A stretch of DNA of 64,000 nucleotides from Sheuella amnicola (GTDB lineage Bacteria; Pseudomonadota; Gammaproteobacteria; Burkholderiales; Burkholderiaceae_B), in the NCBI RefSeq assembly GCF_010499255.1, contig NZ_JAAGRN010000001.1, forward strand, positions 372,001 to 436,000, written 5' to 3'. The notes under the pieces were generated by a model. The model worked only from the letters and a program-made list of their open reading frames with translations, was not told the DNA's origin and did not search any database. Within the stretch, counting starts at the first letter, position 1. Every line of letters begins with the position of its first letter. A program made the translations under genes and the position numbers. This document shows positions 46,884 through 56,659 of this stretch, in pieces.

Positions 46884-48236
46884 ATGCAAGACGCTTCATG
46901 GAGTGCGACGGTTGATACTTTAACCGCTTTATGCGGAACGATCGGAGGATATATTTGGGGTCCAGCCCTACTTACACTTCTAGTCGGCACGGGACTCTAT
47001 TTGACCATCAGATTGAGTGGCGTGCAGTTTCGGATGTTGCCTTACGCATTAAAACTGGCCTTTTCGCGCAACCAGGATGACAAGTCCGCCGGAGACATAT
47101 CCCAATTTCAATCACTTATGACTGCACTAGCAGCCACCATCGGCACGGGAAACATCGCCGGTGTTGCAACCGCTGTCGTTTTGGGAGGACCCGGGGCGAT
47201 CTTCTGGATGTGGTTGACCGCCTTGGCGGGCATGGCAACCAAGTATGCCGAAGGATTGCTGGCGATTTTATATCGCGTCAGGGACGAAAGCGGTCAAATG
47301 GCCGGGGGCCCGATGTACTACATCGAACGCGGGCTGAACATGAAATGGCTCGCCATGGCGTTCGCATTTTTTGGCATGATTGCAGCTCTCGGTACAGGTT
47401 GCTCAGTGCAGTCCAATTCTGTTGCGCATGCAATCGAAAGCTCGTTCGGAATCAGCCCCTGGATCACCGGGATGATTCTGACCCTCATCACCGCCTTAGT
47501 CATGCTAGGTGGCATTCATAGCATCGCACGCGTTGCCGGCGTGATCGTTCCCGGCATGGCTCTCTTATATATTCTGGGAGGGCTGACAATCATATTTACA
47601 AACCTCGAGCTGCTGATTCCCGCTCTCAGACTGATATTCGATGATGCCTTCACCGGAAATGCCGTTGCGGGTGGCGCCCTGGGCACAGTTATTCGCTACG
47701 GGATCGCGAGAGGCTTATTTTCTAATGAAGCCGGACTCGGTACAGCCCCGATTGCAGCCGCAGCCGCCAAAACTGATCACGCCAGCAAACAAGCACTTGT
47801 ATCCATGACTGGAACATTCATTGACACCATCGTAGTCTGTTCCATCACGGGGCTTGCATTGGTGATGGGCGGACTGTACACGTCCGGACTGAACGGAGCG
47901 GCACTGACCAGCCAGACATTTAATGTTTTATTGCCCGGACCGGGCGGCTGGATCGTCACGATCGGACTGATCTTCTTTTCCTATTCGACCATATTGGGCT
48001 GGAGCTTTTATGGCGAAAAATGTACACAGTACCTGTTTGGATCGGGTTCGATAAAGGTCTATAGATTCATCTATATAAGTTTCGTGATGCTCGGAACCAT
48101 CGTTTCACTAGATCTGGTGTGGGCGGTATCGGATGTGTTCAACGGGTTAATGGCGATTCCTAACCTGATCGGCATCATCTTGTTATCAGGAGACGTCGCA
48201 CGCGAAACAAAACAACTCTTTGACAAACACTCATAA
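46884..48236 (+). CDS. Sodium:alanine symporter family protein (AgcS)
   Basis: 450 residues, about eleven membrane helices. It belongs to the alanine/glycine:cation symporter family. Signatures are IGTGNIAGVATAVVLGGPGAIFWMWLTALAGMATKYAEGLLA (helices 2-3 region), MAGGPMYYIERG, and RYGIARGLFSNEAGLGTAPIAAAAAKTDHA. It imports alanine or glycine with sodium. A GGGAG ribosome site lies seven bases before the ATG. The 152-base gap upstream holds no gene I could recognise. Confidence 0.93.
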   Translation: MQDASWSATVDTLTALCGTIGGYIWGPALLTLLVGTGLYLTIRLSGVQFRMLPYALKLAFSRNQDDKSAGDISQFQSLMTALAATIGTGNIAGVATAVVLGGPGAIFWMWLTALAGMATKYAEGLLAILYRVRDESGQMAGGPMYYIERGLNMKWLAMAFAFFGMIAALGTGCSVQSNSVAHAIESSFGISPWITGMILTLITALVMLGGIHSIARVAGVIVPGMALLYILGGLTIIFTNLELLIPALRLIFDDAFTGNAVAGGALGTVIRYGIARGLFSNEAGLGTAPIAAAAAKTDHASKQALVSMTGTFIDTIVVCSITGLALVMGGLYTSGLNGAALTSQTFNVLLPGPGGWIVTIGLIFFSYSTILGWSFYGEKCTQYLFGSGSIKVYRFIYISFVMLGTIVSLDLVWAVSDVFNGLMAIPNLIGIILLSGDVARETKQLFDKHS

Positions 48237-48402
48237 CAGTAGAAAATCACGAAATAACGACTTTTGTAAGCGAATTGTCAGGATTTAGCTTCAATGTCGA
48301 TACTAATTCAGGGGAAAACCCCAACGAAACACCACGAGTTTTCAAAGCGATTCTCGCTAAAATGTTTAATCTCAACTGATTCAAGTTGGCCGAGGAGCAA
48401 TC

Positions 48403-49614
48403 ATGAAATTGAGTCATAAAGTTCTAACCGCCGTCGCGGCTTGCACACTGGCAACTGCTGGTGCTTTTGCACAAGAAACAATCAAAATTGGTGTGATCGG
48501 ACCCTTCACTGGCGGATCCTCTTCAATGGGCGTCAGCATGCGTGATGGCGTTCGACTGGCTGCCAAAGAAGTCAACGCCGCAGGCGGAGTACTTGGCAAA
48601 AAAATCGAACTCATCGAGCGCGATGATGAAGCCAAAAACGAGCGTGGTGTTCAGATTGCCCAAGAATTGGTCAACAAAACAAAAGTTGTCGCTGTCGTCG
48701 GTTACATCAATACTGGCGTAGCTTTGGCTTCGCAGCGTTTCTTCCAGGAAGCGAAGATTCCCGTGATGAATAACGTCGCGACCGGTACACTGATTACCAA
48801 ACAGTTTGAGAAAGAGCCCGAAAACTACGTTTTCCGTAACTCGGCAGCCGACAATATTCAGGCACCAATGATTGTCGAGGAAGCGATTACACGCCGCGGG
48901 TTCAAGAAAGTCGCCATCCTTGCCGACTCGACCGCATACGGCGATCTGGGTCGTAAAGACTTGACTGCCGCTCTTGCCGCCAAAGGGATTACGCCCGTTG
49001 CCGATGAAAAATTCAACATTAAAGATGTTGACATGACACCTCAGTTGCTTAAGGCTAAGGAAGCCGGTGCCGAAGTCATCCTGACTTACGCAATCGGACC
49101 TGAACTAGCCCAAATCGCAAACGGCATGGCCAAGCTTGGCTGGAAAAAGCCGATGATCGGCAGCTGGACCCTGTCTATGGCGAACTTCATCGACACCGCC
49201 GGCAAGAACGGCGATGGCGCTACCATGCCGCAGACATTCATTCAAGATGGCAGCACCGAAAAGCGTAAAGCCTTTATTGCAGCATACCTAAAGGACTTCA
49301 AACCCAAGAAAGACCGTATCGATTCGCCAGTGTCGGCTGCACAGGGTTACGACTCGATTCTGCTTCTTGTCGCTGCGATGAAACAAGCCGGCACAACCGA
49401 AGGACCAAAAGTGCTTGCTGCCCTCGAAAACCTCAACACAAAGGTTGATGGTGTTGTCACAACATATGACAAGCCATTCACTAAAACCGACCATGAGGCA
49501 ATCACATCGAACATTCCTTTGATGGGCGAAGTTAAAGCCGGTCGAGTTGGATACGCTAACCCTGATGAGCAAAAGACCGCAGGTCAGGTTCGTGTCAAGA
49601 AAGCAGCACCGTAA
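48403..49614 (+). CDS. livK: Branched-chain amino acid ABC transporter, periplasmic binding protein
   Basis: 403 residues. The signal peptide is MKLSHKVLTAVAACTLATAG with cleavage after GAFAQ. The mature part is a type I periplasmic fold of the Leu/Ile/Val family: IKIGVIGPFTGGSSSMGVSMRDGVRLAAKEVNAAGGVLGKKIELIERDD opens it in the standard way. A strong AGGAG ribosome site precedes the ATG. The likely ligand is an aliphatic amino acid; amides or other amino acids are possible. A terminator hairpin follows it. Confidence 0.93.
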   Translation: MKLSHKVLTAVAACTLATAGAFAQETIKIGVIGPFTGGSSSMGVSMRDGVRLAAKEVNAAGGVLGKKIELIERDDEAKNERGVQIAQELVNKTKVVAVVGYINTGVALASQRFFQEAKIPVMNNVATGTLITKQFEKEPENYVFRNSAADNIQAPMIVEEAITRRGFKKVAILADSTAYGDLGRKDLTAALAAKGITPVADEKFNIKDVDMTPQLLKAKEAGAEVILTYAIGPELAQIANGMAKLGWKKPMIGSWTLSMANFIDTAGKNGDGATMPQTFIQDGSTEKRKAFIAAYLKDFKPKKDRIDSPVSAAQGYDSILLLVAAMKQAGTTEGPKVLAALENLNTKVDGVVTTYDKPFTKTDHEAITSNIPLMGEVKAGRVGYANPDEQKTAGQVRVKKAAP

Positions 49615-49647
49615 TTCCGCTTTATAGGGTGATCACTGCCCTGAACC

Positions 49648-49678
49648 AAACGCCGCGCTTTAAATGCGCGGCGTTTTT
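49648..49678 (+). terminator. Terminator/attenuator between livK and livH
   Basis: A perfect 11-bp stem (AAACGCCGCGC pairing with GCGCGGCGTTT, seven-base loop) runs into a T run. It lies 33 bases after the livK stop and 60 before the livH start. Partial read-through would give more binding protein than membrane subunits. Confidence 0.88.
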
Positions 49679-49737
49679 AATCGCAGCAGCAGTGTTTGTT
49701 TCAAAATTTAACGACCTTCATTCCCAGGGACCTTCCT

Positions 49738-50616
49738 ATGGAAATCCTGCTCCAACTGGTTTTTAGCGGCATCTCTCTCGGGATGATTTACGCAGTCATC
49801 GCGTTTGGCTACCAATTAACCTTCGCCACTTCAGGTACCTTGAACTTCGGTCAAGGTGAAGCTCTGATGCTTGGGGCAATGGTAGGCCTGACCCTTGTCG
49901 ACAATTTCGGCATGAATTATTGGCTGATGATACCTATCGTCTGCGTGTTCGGCGCACTTCAGGGTAGTTTTGTCGAGCTCATCGGCGTTCGCCCCGCAAT
50001 CAAGATCAAGTCGGAATTCGGCTGGATCATGTCAACAATCGCCTTGGGCATTATTTTCAAAAACGTCGCGGAAAACCTCTGGGGTCGCGACGATATGAAG
50101 TTCCCCTCCCCGATCGATGACGATCCGATCAAACTGCTGGGCGCTAACGTTTTGCCGATGGACCTGGTTGTTGTGGCTGGCGCGCTTGGCATGATGCTGC
50201 TTGTCGAATTTTTCAACCGTAAAACTATATACGGCAAAGCAGTTGTTGCCACTTCGAACGACCGGGACGCCGCCGGACTGATGGGCATCAACACGGGTTT
50301 GGTCATTACGTTTTCTTATGCCCTGTCTTCTTTGACAGCCTCTTTTGCCGGTGTGCTGGTTGCTCCGCTTACGCTCACCGGAGCGACCATGGGTATTGCA
50401 CTCGGTCTGAAAGCATTCGCCGTTGCGATTATTGGCGGCCTTTCCAGTGGCATGGGCATCATTGTTGGTGGATTGATTCTCGGCATCGCTGAAACAGCCA
50501 CCGGATTCTATATTTCCACCGGTTATAAAGATGTGCCCGGGCTTGTACTTCTACTGCTGGTTCTTGCGATCAAACCCGCAGGTCTCTTTGGCAAAACAGC
50601 GATCAAGAAGGTCTGA
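49738..50616 (+). CDS. livH: Branched-chain amino acid ABC transporter permease LivH
   Basis: About 292 residues from the ATG at 49738, preceded by AGGGA; the open frame extends to 49696, but the family starts at MEILLQLVFSGISLGMIYAVIAFG. Eight or so membrane helices. TSGTLNFGQGEALMLGAM is the characteristic LivH block, and GLKAFAVAIIGGLSSGMGIIVGGLILG contains the coupling helix to the ATPases. It ends two bases before the LivM-LivG gene. Confidence 0.94.
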   Translation: MEILLQLVFSGISLGMIYAVIAFGYQLTFATSGTLNFGQGEALMLGAMVGLTLVDNFGMNYWLMIPIVCVFGALQGSFVELIGVRPAIKIKSEFGWIMSTIALGIIFKNVAENLWGRDDMKFPSPIDDDPIKLLGANVLPMDLVVVAGALGMMLLVEFFNRKTIYGKAVVATSNDRDAAGLMGINTGLVITFSYALSSLTASFAGVLVAPLTLTGATMGIALGLKAFAVAIIGGLSSGMGIIVGGLILGIAETATGFYISTGYKDVPGLVLLLLVLAIKPAGLFGKTAIKKV

Positions 50617-50618
50617 TC

Positions 50619-52562
50619 ATGAAATTAAAACATCTACTCATGGTTACGGCCATTGTCGCCCTGTTCGGCTTCCCGCTTGTTGTCGACAATCCCTATTACA
50701 TCCATCTGGTTGAAACCATCCTGATCTACGCCGTCTTGCTTTTCGGTCTGGACATCGTGGTTGGATATACGGGTCAAGTATCGCTAGGTCATGCCGGACT
50801 CTTCGGTATCGGCTCCTATGTTGCGGGCGTTTTGTTCATCAAACTAGGCATGCCTTTCTGGGTAACCGTTCCGGCAGCGATCATCATCACGGCAGCGTTT
50901 GGCGGCCTACTTGCGTTACCGGCGCTAAAAGTGATCGGTCCATACCTTGCGATGGTGACGCTTGCCTTCGGAACCATCATCCAGATTCTGATCAACGAGA
51001 TGAGTTTCCTGACCGAAGGTCCGGTAGGCATCAAAATTCCAAAGCCGAATCTATTTGGACGTCCGATGACGGAGGACGAATATTACTGGGTCGTATGCGT
51101 TCTGATGCTTCTGAGCTTGCTCGTTGTGCATCGAATCATGAAATCACATCTGGGGCGCGCCTTCGAGGCATTGAGAGATAGCCCGGTTGCTTGCGATTGC
51201 ATGGGAGTCTCGGTTTACCGTTTCAAGGTTTACGCATTTGTGATTAGTGCCGGTTTCGCAGGGCTGGCAGGATGTATGTACTCATACTCCGAACAGTACA
51301 TTTCACCGAACACCTATGTGATCGAATTAAGCGTTCTATTCCTGCTTGCCGTCATCATGGGTGGTCGAAAGTCGCGGATTGGTGCGTTGATCGGCTCTTT
51401 CATTATTGTCATGCTGCCAAAACTGCTGGATGACATCGTTCTATTCCGTATGGTCGCGGTAGCCATCGCCATTCTGTTTATCGTGATTGCCTTGTTTTCG
51501 CTCAGCAAACAATTAACGACCGCCAAGAAAATCGCGATCCCGCTCGCTGGCACGATCGGCCTGGCGGCATTTTCGTTCTGGCTAGAAAACATCACCGATT
51601 GGCGATTGACTATTTTCGGCTGCATGATTCTGCTGGTGGTTTATTACCTGCAGGATGGTATTGTCGGATTCGTTCGTAACTATTACGCCGCGCTAACAGG
51701 TAAGTCTGCTTCCGCCGCAGCCAAAGATGCTGAACTTAAAGATATCAAGCACACATCAAAAGATGTCATCAGTGCAGCGTCCGACACCACAAAAGGTGGG
51801 GTATTGCTCGACGTCAAATCTGTACTGATGCAATTTGGCGGCTTAAAGGCGTTGAACAATGTGGATCTTCAGATTCAGCGCGGCACAATTCATGGCCTGA
51901 TCGGTCCGAACGGATCCGGCAAAAGCACCATGATGAACGTGCTCACCGGAATTTACACGCCGACTGCCGGTGACGTCGTTTATGCCAGCAATAGCGTTGT
52001 CGGTAAAACTTCTTCCGAAATCGCGCTATCAGGCATCGCACGGACTTTCCAGAACGTTCAGTTGTTCGGCGAAATGACTGCACTTGAAAACATTCTTGTC
52101 GGTCTGCATCATACGTTTGAATCAAACCTGCTGGACGTTTCGCTGCATCTTCCGAAATTCACCAACGAAGAATCCGCAGCGAGGGAGCGCGCTCTGGGAC
52201 TACTGGAGTTTGTCGGACTTGATTCCCTTGCAAACGAGGAAGCCCGCAATCTGCCCTACGGTAAGCAACGCGTCCTGGAAATTGCCAGAGCGTTGGCATT
52301 AGATCCCAACCTGTTGCTACTGGACGAGCCTGCAGCAGGCCTGACTGCGCCTGACATCAAAGAGCTGCTGGTCATCATCGAAAAAATACGTGAACACGGC
52401 ATTACCGTCATCCTGATCGAACACCACATGGACGTCGTCATGGCTGCATGCGACAAGGTCTCGGTTCTGGACTTCGGACAAAAAATCGCCGAAGGTAAAC
52501 CGGCAGAAGTTCAAGCCAACGAAAAAGTGATTGAAGCCTACTTGGGCGGTCAATCTGCGTAA
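50619..52562 (+). CDS. Fused LivM permease-LivG ATPase
   Basis: 647 residues in one uninterrupted frame. Residues 1-360 are a LivM permease (VGYTGQVSLGHAGLFGIGSYVAGVL, then AGLAGCMYSYSEQYISPNTYVIELSVLFLLAVIMGG). A polar linker (about 360-395) leads to a LivG ABC domain: Walker A GPNGSGKST, Q-loop RTFQNVQLFGEMTALENI, signature LPYGKQR and Walker B LLLLDEPAAGLT. LivM and LivG are separate in E. coli; the fusion fixes their 1:1 ratio. LivM here has extra helices after the usual end, before the linker. Confidence 0.93.
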   Translation: MKLKHLLMVTAIVALFGFPLVVDNPYYIHLVETILIYAVLLFGLDIVVGYTGQVSLGHAGLFGIGSYVAGVLFIKLGMPFWVTVPAAIIITAAFGGLLALPALKVIGPYLAMVTLAFGTIIQILINEMSFLTEGPVGIKIPKPNLFGRPMTEDEYYWVVCVLMLLSLLVVHRIMKSHLGRAFEALRDSPVACDCMGVSVYRFKVYAFVISAGFAGLAGCMYSYSEQYISPNTYVIELSVLFLLAVIMGGRKSRIGALIGSFIIVMLPKLLDDIVLFRMVAVAIAILFIVIALFSLSKQLTTAKKIAIPLAGTIGLAAFSFWLENITDWRLTIFGCMILLVVYYLQDGIVGFVRNYYAALTGKSASAAAKDAELKDIKHTSKDVISAASDTTKGGVLLDVKSVLMQFGGLKALNNVDLQIQRGTIHGLIGPNGSGKSTMMNVLTGIYTPTAGDVVYASNSVVGKTSSEIALSGIARTFQNVQLFGEMTALENILVGLHHTFESNLLDVSLHLPKFTNEESAARERALGLLEFVGLDSLANEEARNLPYGKQRVLEIARALALDPNLLLLDEPAAGLTAPDIKELLVIIEKIREHGITVILIEHHMDVVMAACDKVSVLDFGQKIAEGKPAEVQANEKVIEAYLGGQSA

Positions 52563-52585
52563 CCGACAAGAGATCAGGAATACAT

Positions 52586-53308
52586 ATGCTATCGATTAAA
52601 AATCTCGAAGCCGGCTATGGCAAAGTCAAAGTCTTGCACGGCATTAGTATTAATGTGCCTAAAGGCCAAGTCGTTACATTGATCGGGTCAAATGGTGCCG
52701 GCAAGACGACCACGATGCGCGCAGTCACCGGCATGATCAAACCCACCGCCGGTGAAATCGTTCTGGGTACTCACAAGATTGATGGTTACGACTCATACAA
52801 AATCGCTCGATTGGGATTGGCGCACTCACCTGAAGGACGGCGCGTCTTCTCGACCATGACGGTTACAGACAATCTGACACTTGGCGCATTTCCTCGTTTC
52901 ACGGGAAGCCGCCCAAAAGGCGACGTAAAAGGCGACCTGGAACGAGCAATGGATTTGTTTCCACGCTTGAAAGAGCGTCGCAGCCAATTAGCCGGCACGC
53001 TTTCTGGTGGTGAACAGCAGATGCTCGCCATGGCGCGTGCAATCATGCTCAATCCTGAAATCATTTTGCTCGACGAGCCCTCAATGGGTCTTGCACCCAT
53101 TCTGGTCGATGAGGTGTTTCGGATTATTGCAAGACTCAAGACAGAAGGCGTTACCATGCTTCTGGTAGAACAATTCGCTGCCGCTGCCTTGAACGTTGCG
53201 GATTACGGTTATGTTCTTGAAAACGGCCGCATCACCGCACACGGTGAAGCGGAAAAACTCAAGAATGACCCGGCGGTGAAAGCGGCCTATCTAGGCGGCA
53301 GTCACTAG
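52586..53308 (+). CDS. livF: Branched-chain amino acid ABC transporter ATPase LivF
   Basis: 240 residues, single ABC ATPase. Walker A is GSNGAGKTT, the LivF-type block GLAHSPEGRRVFSTMTVTDNL follows, the signature is LSGGEQQM, and Walker B is IILLDEPSMGLAP. It ends with AYLGGSH, the common LivF ending. It is the last gene of the transporter operon, and its stop overlaps the convergent LD-carboxypeptidase stop by four bases. Confidence 0.95.
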   Translation: MLSIKNLEAGYGKVKVLHGISINVPKGQVVTLIGSNGAGKTTTMRAVTGMIKPTAGEIVLGTHKIDGYDSYKIARLGLAHSPEGRRVFSTMTVTDNLTLGAFPRFTGSRPKGDVKGDLERAMDLFPRLKERRSQLAGTLSGGEQQMLAMARAIMLNPEIILLDEPSMGLAPILVDEVFRIIARLKTEGVTMLLVEQFAAAALNVADYGYVLENGRITAHGEAEKLKNDPAVKAAYLGGSH

Positions 53309-54228
53309 TGCACGTGCTCATCCAGGACAAGATGTGCCATCCCTTTTTCGGTCGCGACGCCTACCTTTGCTCCAATGGGTAGGGTTGCCTTGATTTCGGT
53401 GTGTCCGTAAGGCAATCCTGTAATTACAGGTATGCCTACCGTCTTGCGAATAAATTTGATTGCCTCCTTGAGATTGTACCCTTGATCATGAGCGGCAAGC
53501 TTGTACTCAGTGAAGCCGCCAAGAAGAAGTGCTTTTTGTTTTCCGAGCACCCCCGCCTGGGCGAGTTGATTCAACATTCTTTCGATTCGATACGGATGTT
53601 CTCCTACATCCTCGACAAACAGAATGCCGCCCTTGATTTTCGGCAAATAGGGCGTACCCAACAGCGATGTCAGCATCGCAAGATTACCGCCCCACAACAC
53701 GCCGCGACAATCAACGCTATCGGCATCCGCAGTCTCGAAGCTCAGGATTTCCAACTCGCCTCGCATGGCTTCACAAAAAATTTCAGTGGTCAAAATCTCG
53801 GTTTTTGAGCCTCCAAAATCAAAACATGCGGTTGGTCCTGCGTAGCTGATCATGCCGGTCTTGGCGAGCAATGCCAAACTGAACGCGGTGAAATCACTTT
53901 GACCAATGAATCGCTTACCGGAATTTTCAAGCGCCTTCCAATCAAGAGAGGGAAAAAGACGCCCTACCCCATAACCACCACGCGATGCCATCACGATGGG
54001 TAGTTTCTGCTTAATGGCGCGCGAAAAAGCAGCCAGCCGCTGGACATCCGTACCTGCAAAACGTTGGTGACGCGACAACGCAGTCCGGTCAATCGCTACT
54101 TTGAAACCCATTTTGCTCAAACGCGACTGCGCACGATCCAGTGCGGTCGGATCTGCAACAGCGCTTGAGGGGGAAATAATGTAGATGCCGCTTGCGTCAG
54201 GCAGTGCATCAAGTTTATGTCGAGCCAT
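53305..54228 (-). CDS. ldcA: LD-carboxypeptidase, peptidase family S66
   Basis: 307 residues. It removes the terminal D-Ala from tetrapeptides during peptidoglycan recycling in the cytoplasm. Family marks are IYIISPSSAV at the start, MASRGGYGVGRL, the nucleophile Ser in FIGQSDFTAFSLAL, the Glu loop LWGGNLAMLTSLLGTPY, and the catalytic His in GLPYGHTEIKATLPIG. The start overlaps the tadA 3' end by 14 bases. Confidence 0.93.
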   Translation of the reverse strand: MARHKLDALPDASGIYIISPSSAVADPTALDRAQSRLSKMGFKVAIDRTALSRHQRFAGTDVQRLAAFSRAIKQKLPIVMASRGGYGVGRLFPSLDWKALENSGKRFIGQSDFTAFSLALLAKTGMISYAGPTACFDFGGSKTEILTTEIFCEAMRGELEILSFETADADSVDCRGVLWGGNLAMLTSLLGTPYLPKIKGGILFVEDVGEHPYRIERMLNQLAQAGVLGKQKALLLGGFTEYKLAAHDQGYNLKEAIKFIRKTVGIPVITGLPYGHTEIKATLPIGAKVGVATEKGMAHLVLDEHVH

Positions 54229-54688
54229 TTTCTATATCCTTAGCACGCCGTTTTTTAAAAAACTGACGTAATACATTTCCGCAATCATCAGCAAGAACTC
54301 CACCCGATACTTCAGTATGGTGATTCAACTGCTTAAATTCATGCAAATTCAAAACACTGCCGCACACCCCAGTTTTTGGATCATGGGCACCGAACACTAC
54401 GCGTGATAATCGCGCATGCATCATCGCGCCCATGCACATGGAGCAAGGCTCGAGCGTGACATACAAGCTCAAGCCGGGCAAACGGTAATTATCAAGAATC
54501 GACGACGCGTTTCTGAGGGCAACGATCTCGGCATGTGCGGTGGGGTCACGATCCGTAATCGTTCGGTTGTAACCTGCTGCAATCACCACACCTTGCGGAT
54601 CAACCACGACCGCCCCGACCGGCACTTCGCCTAATTGTTCGGCCAGTACCGCCTGCTCCATGGCAAGCTGCATAAAAACTTCATCCAC
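54215..54688 (-). CDS. tadA: TadA, tRNA-specific adenosine deaminase
   Basis: 157 residues. It deaminates A34 to inosine in tRNA-Arg(ACG). The zinc site is His and catalytic Glu in TAHAEIVALR with the two cysteines of PCSMCMGAMMHARL. The C-terminal VFGAHDPKTGVCGS-N block is typical of TadA. It overlaps the HAD gene upstream by eight bases and ldcA downstream by 14, so the three are probably co-translated. Confidence 0.96.
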   Translation of the reverse strand: MDEVFMQLAMEQAVLAEQLGEVPVGAVVVDPQGVVIAAGYNRTITDRDPTAHAEIVALRNASSILDNYRLPGLSLYVTLEPCSMCMGAMMHARLSRVVFGAHDPKTGVCGSVLNLHEFKQLNHHTEVSGGVLADDCGNVLRQFFKKRRAKDIENGST

Positions 54689-55526
54689 GATACAGCCTGG
54701 ATTTCAATGCCACCCTACCGGCCAAACTGGTCAAAGCCTCTTCGAGCCACTGATAAAGCTCGGCATCATTATCGTAGCGCGCTTGATTTAGGTTCGAAAC
54801 GCGACCATCTTCGATAAATCCCCAGGCGCGGCTACGCTTATCTCGATGCTTGGGATCCCAAACACCAAAGGCAAATCCGCCTGATCTTCTGATTAGCGAA
54901 AAGCAAGGAATATCGGTATATCCATCGCCAACAAAAACCATTTGATCGAACGGAACGCGCAATCGGTCTTCCGGAACTTTTCGATTGACTTCGAATGGTT
55001 TACCCACATAGGCAGGGCCTACTATACCCTTCTGAATATGGAACAAATAACGGGTTTTATCGGTAAAGCTCACGATTCTGCGAGGAAAAGAGATCGCACC
55101 ATGCTCATCGTAGATAAATTCGGACGCCCAAATGCCGGTGAATTCGTGCGCAATGCGTGTATGTCTCACAACATCACCGATGCCGCTTGAGATCAGATAA
55201 AACTCGAGCTGAACCTGAGGATGTACTTTTCTGACCTGCTCGCGTAAGCGAGAAAACAAAGTTTCTACGCCAGTATGCAAGGGCAAGGTTTCACCCCAGC
55301 TTTGTAGCTGCTGACGGGTAATCGGCTGATCACCTCGCTCGCGCGAGAGTTCGATCATCTGATGCAAGTATGCCGGCACAGGATCCCAATCCTGCGCCAA
55401 CAGAGGATCGACGCGTTTTGTCCAAAACTGCTGAGTGTCTACACCAATCGTTTCGAGAAATCCCGATGTGCTATCTGGTGCGAGCGTATCGTCAAAGTCA
55501 AATATAAGTGCAATGACATCAGACAT
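54681..55526 (-). CDS. HAD-family hydrolase
   Basis: 281 residues. HAD motif I is LIFDFDDTLAPDS at 8-20 with nucleophile Asp and the +2 Asp. Motif II is probably the Ser in FYLISSGIGDV. Motif IV VFVGDGYTDIPCFSLI is near 197. The cap domain between motifs I and II is helical (C1 type). This indicates a small-molecule phosphatase; the substrate is unknown. It is first of a HAD-tadA-ldcA overlapping group. Confidence 0.85.
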   Translation of the reverse strand: MSDVIALIFDFDDTLAPDSTSGFLETIGVDTQQFWTKRVDPLLAQDWDPVPAYLHQMIELSRERGDQPITRQQLQSWGETLPLHTGVETLFSRLREQVRKVHPQVQLEFYLISSGIGDVVRHTRIAHEFTGIWASEFIYDEHGAISFPRRIVSFTDKTRYLFHIQKGIVGPAYVGKPFEVNRKVPEDRLRVPFDQMVFVGDGYTDIPCFSLIRRSGGFAFGVWDPKHRDKRSRAWGFIEDGRVSNLNQARYDNDAELYQWLEEALTSLAGRVALKSRLYRG

Positions 55527-55605
55527 TGTTCAGTATCCTGCCCCGGAAGAATAATCGAATTGTAACGACTCCCGGGGACATATACGCTGCGACAACGCTT
55601 ACTTA

Positions 55606-56592
55606 TTATTCTTTGATTCCTAGCGCACGAATAATATCGCCCCATTTTTTACCATCGCGCTCCATGAATTGTTTGACGACCTGAGGACTGGATACTTTCA
55701 TGTCTACGCCCTTCTTAGCCAGGTCTTCGCGCAAGGCCTGATCCGCTCCGACCACCTGCATGGCAGTTTCAAGTCGCTGGACCACTGCAGCAGGCGTATT
55801 GGCCGGAACAAGCAAAGCCAGCCAGAATTCTGCATTGAACCCCTTGATGCCTGCTGCTTCATCAATCGTCGGCAGATCAGGCAAAGAAGAAATGCGCTGG
55901 GCAGTCGATACGGCGATACCTTTTGTTCGACCGGATGTGACAAATGGCAATGCTTCATTAGTCGCCGAGAACATCATATGGATATTGCCGCCGAGCATAT
56001 CTTGCGCTGCAGGCATTCCACCCTTGTAGTGAATCACGGACATTTTCAAGTTGAACGTCCTGATGAAATATTCGGCGGCCAGATGGTTGATGGATCCGAG
56101 TCCTGACGTACCGATCGTGTATTTGTCCGGATTAGCTCGAATCAGCGCAAGCAATTCCTTCAAGTTACTGACAGGTAAATCCTTGTTTGTCTGAAGAACG
56201 AAAGCCGATGTGATCATCATCGATACCGGCGCAAAATCTTTTGAAGGACTGTATTCAACTTTGGATTGCAAAACCGGATTGATCACAATTGATACGGGAG
56301 CAGCGTACAACGTATAACCATCGGCCGGTGACCTGGCGACAAACATGCTGGCAATAGTCGAAGCCGCCCCCGCCTTGTTTTCGATGACCATGGTGGCTTT
56401 CAATTCGCGTCCGAGCCTTTCGGCAATCGCACGGCTTGAGTTGTCGCTGACACCACCGGGTGGATATGGAACAATAAAACGGATTGACTTGTTTGGATAT
56501 GCGTCTTGAGCTTGTACTAACGTTGTACCGAATAGGCACAACATACCTGAGAAGAACAAGGCAATCGATTTGATTAGTTTTGATTTGATCAT
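55606..56592 (-). CDS. Bug family (TctC-like) periplasmic solute-binding protein
   Basis: About 328 residues from the ATG at 56592, with AGGAGA about ten bases upstream; an ATG at 56610 would add six. The signal peptide ends at VQAQDAYPNK. Bug marks are IRFIVPYPPGGVSDNSSRAIAERLG (first ligand loop), VIENKAGAASTIASMFVARSPADGYTL and GTSGLGSINHLAAEYF. These proteins bind carboxylates or amides, but no TctAB membrane genes are adjacent. It lies 67 bases after the HisD paralogue, in the same direction, and may bind that enzyme's substrate. Confidence 0.9.
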   Translation of the reverse strand: MIKSKLIKSIALFFSGMLCLFGTTLVQAQDAYPNKSIRFIVPYPPGGVSDNSSRAIAERLGRELKATMVIENKAGAASTIASMFVARSPADGYTLYAAPVSIVINPVLQSKVEYSPSKDFAPVSMMITSAFVLQTNKDLPVSNLKELLALIRANPDKYTIGTSGLGSINHLAAEYFIRTFNLKMSVIHYKGGMPAAQDMLGGNIHMMFSATNEALPFVTSGRTKGIAVSTAQRISSLPDLPTIDEAAGIKGFNAEFWLALLVPANTPAAVVQRLETAMQVVGADQALREDLAKKGVDMKVSSPQVVKQFMERDGKKWGDIIRALGIKE

Positions 56593-56659
56593 TATTAAGT
56601 CTCCTACCACCCGGGGTTGATACCGGCTTAAAAGCTAAATTTCTACTCTAACCCATGAA

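Noticed and set aside
48311-48322. GGGGAAAACCCC upstream of livK as terminator or operator
   Set aside because: A four-base stem with no T run; too weak to support either role.
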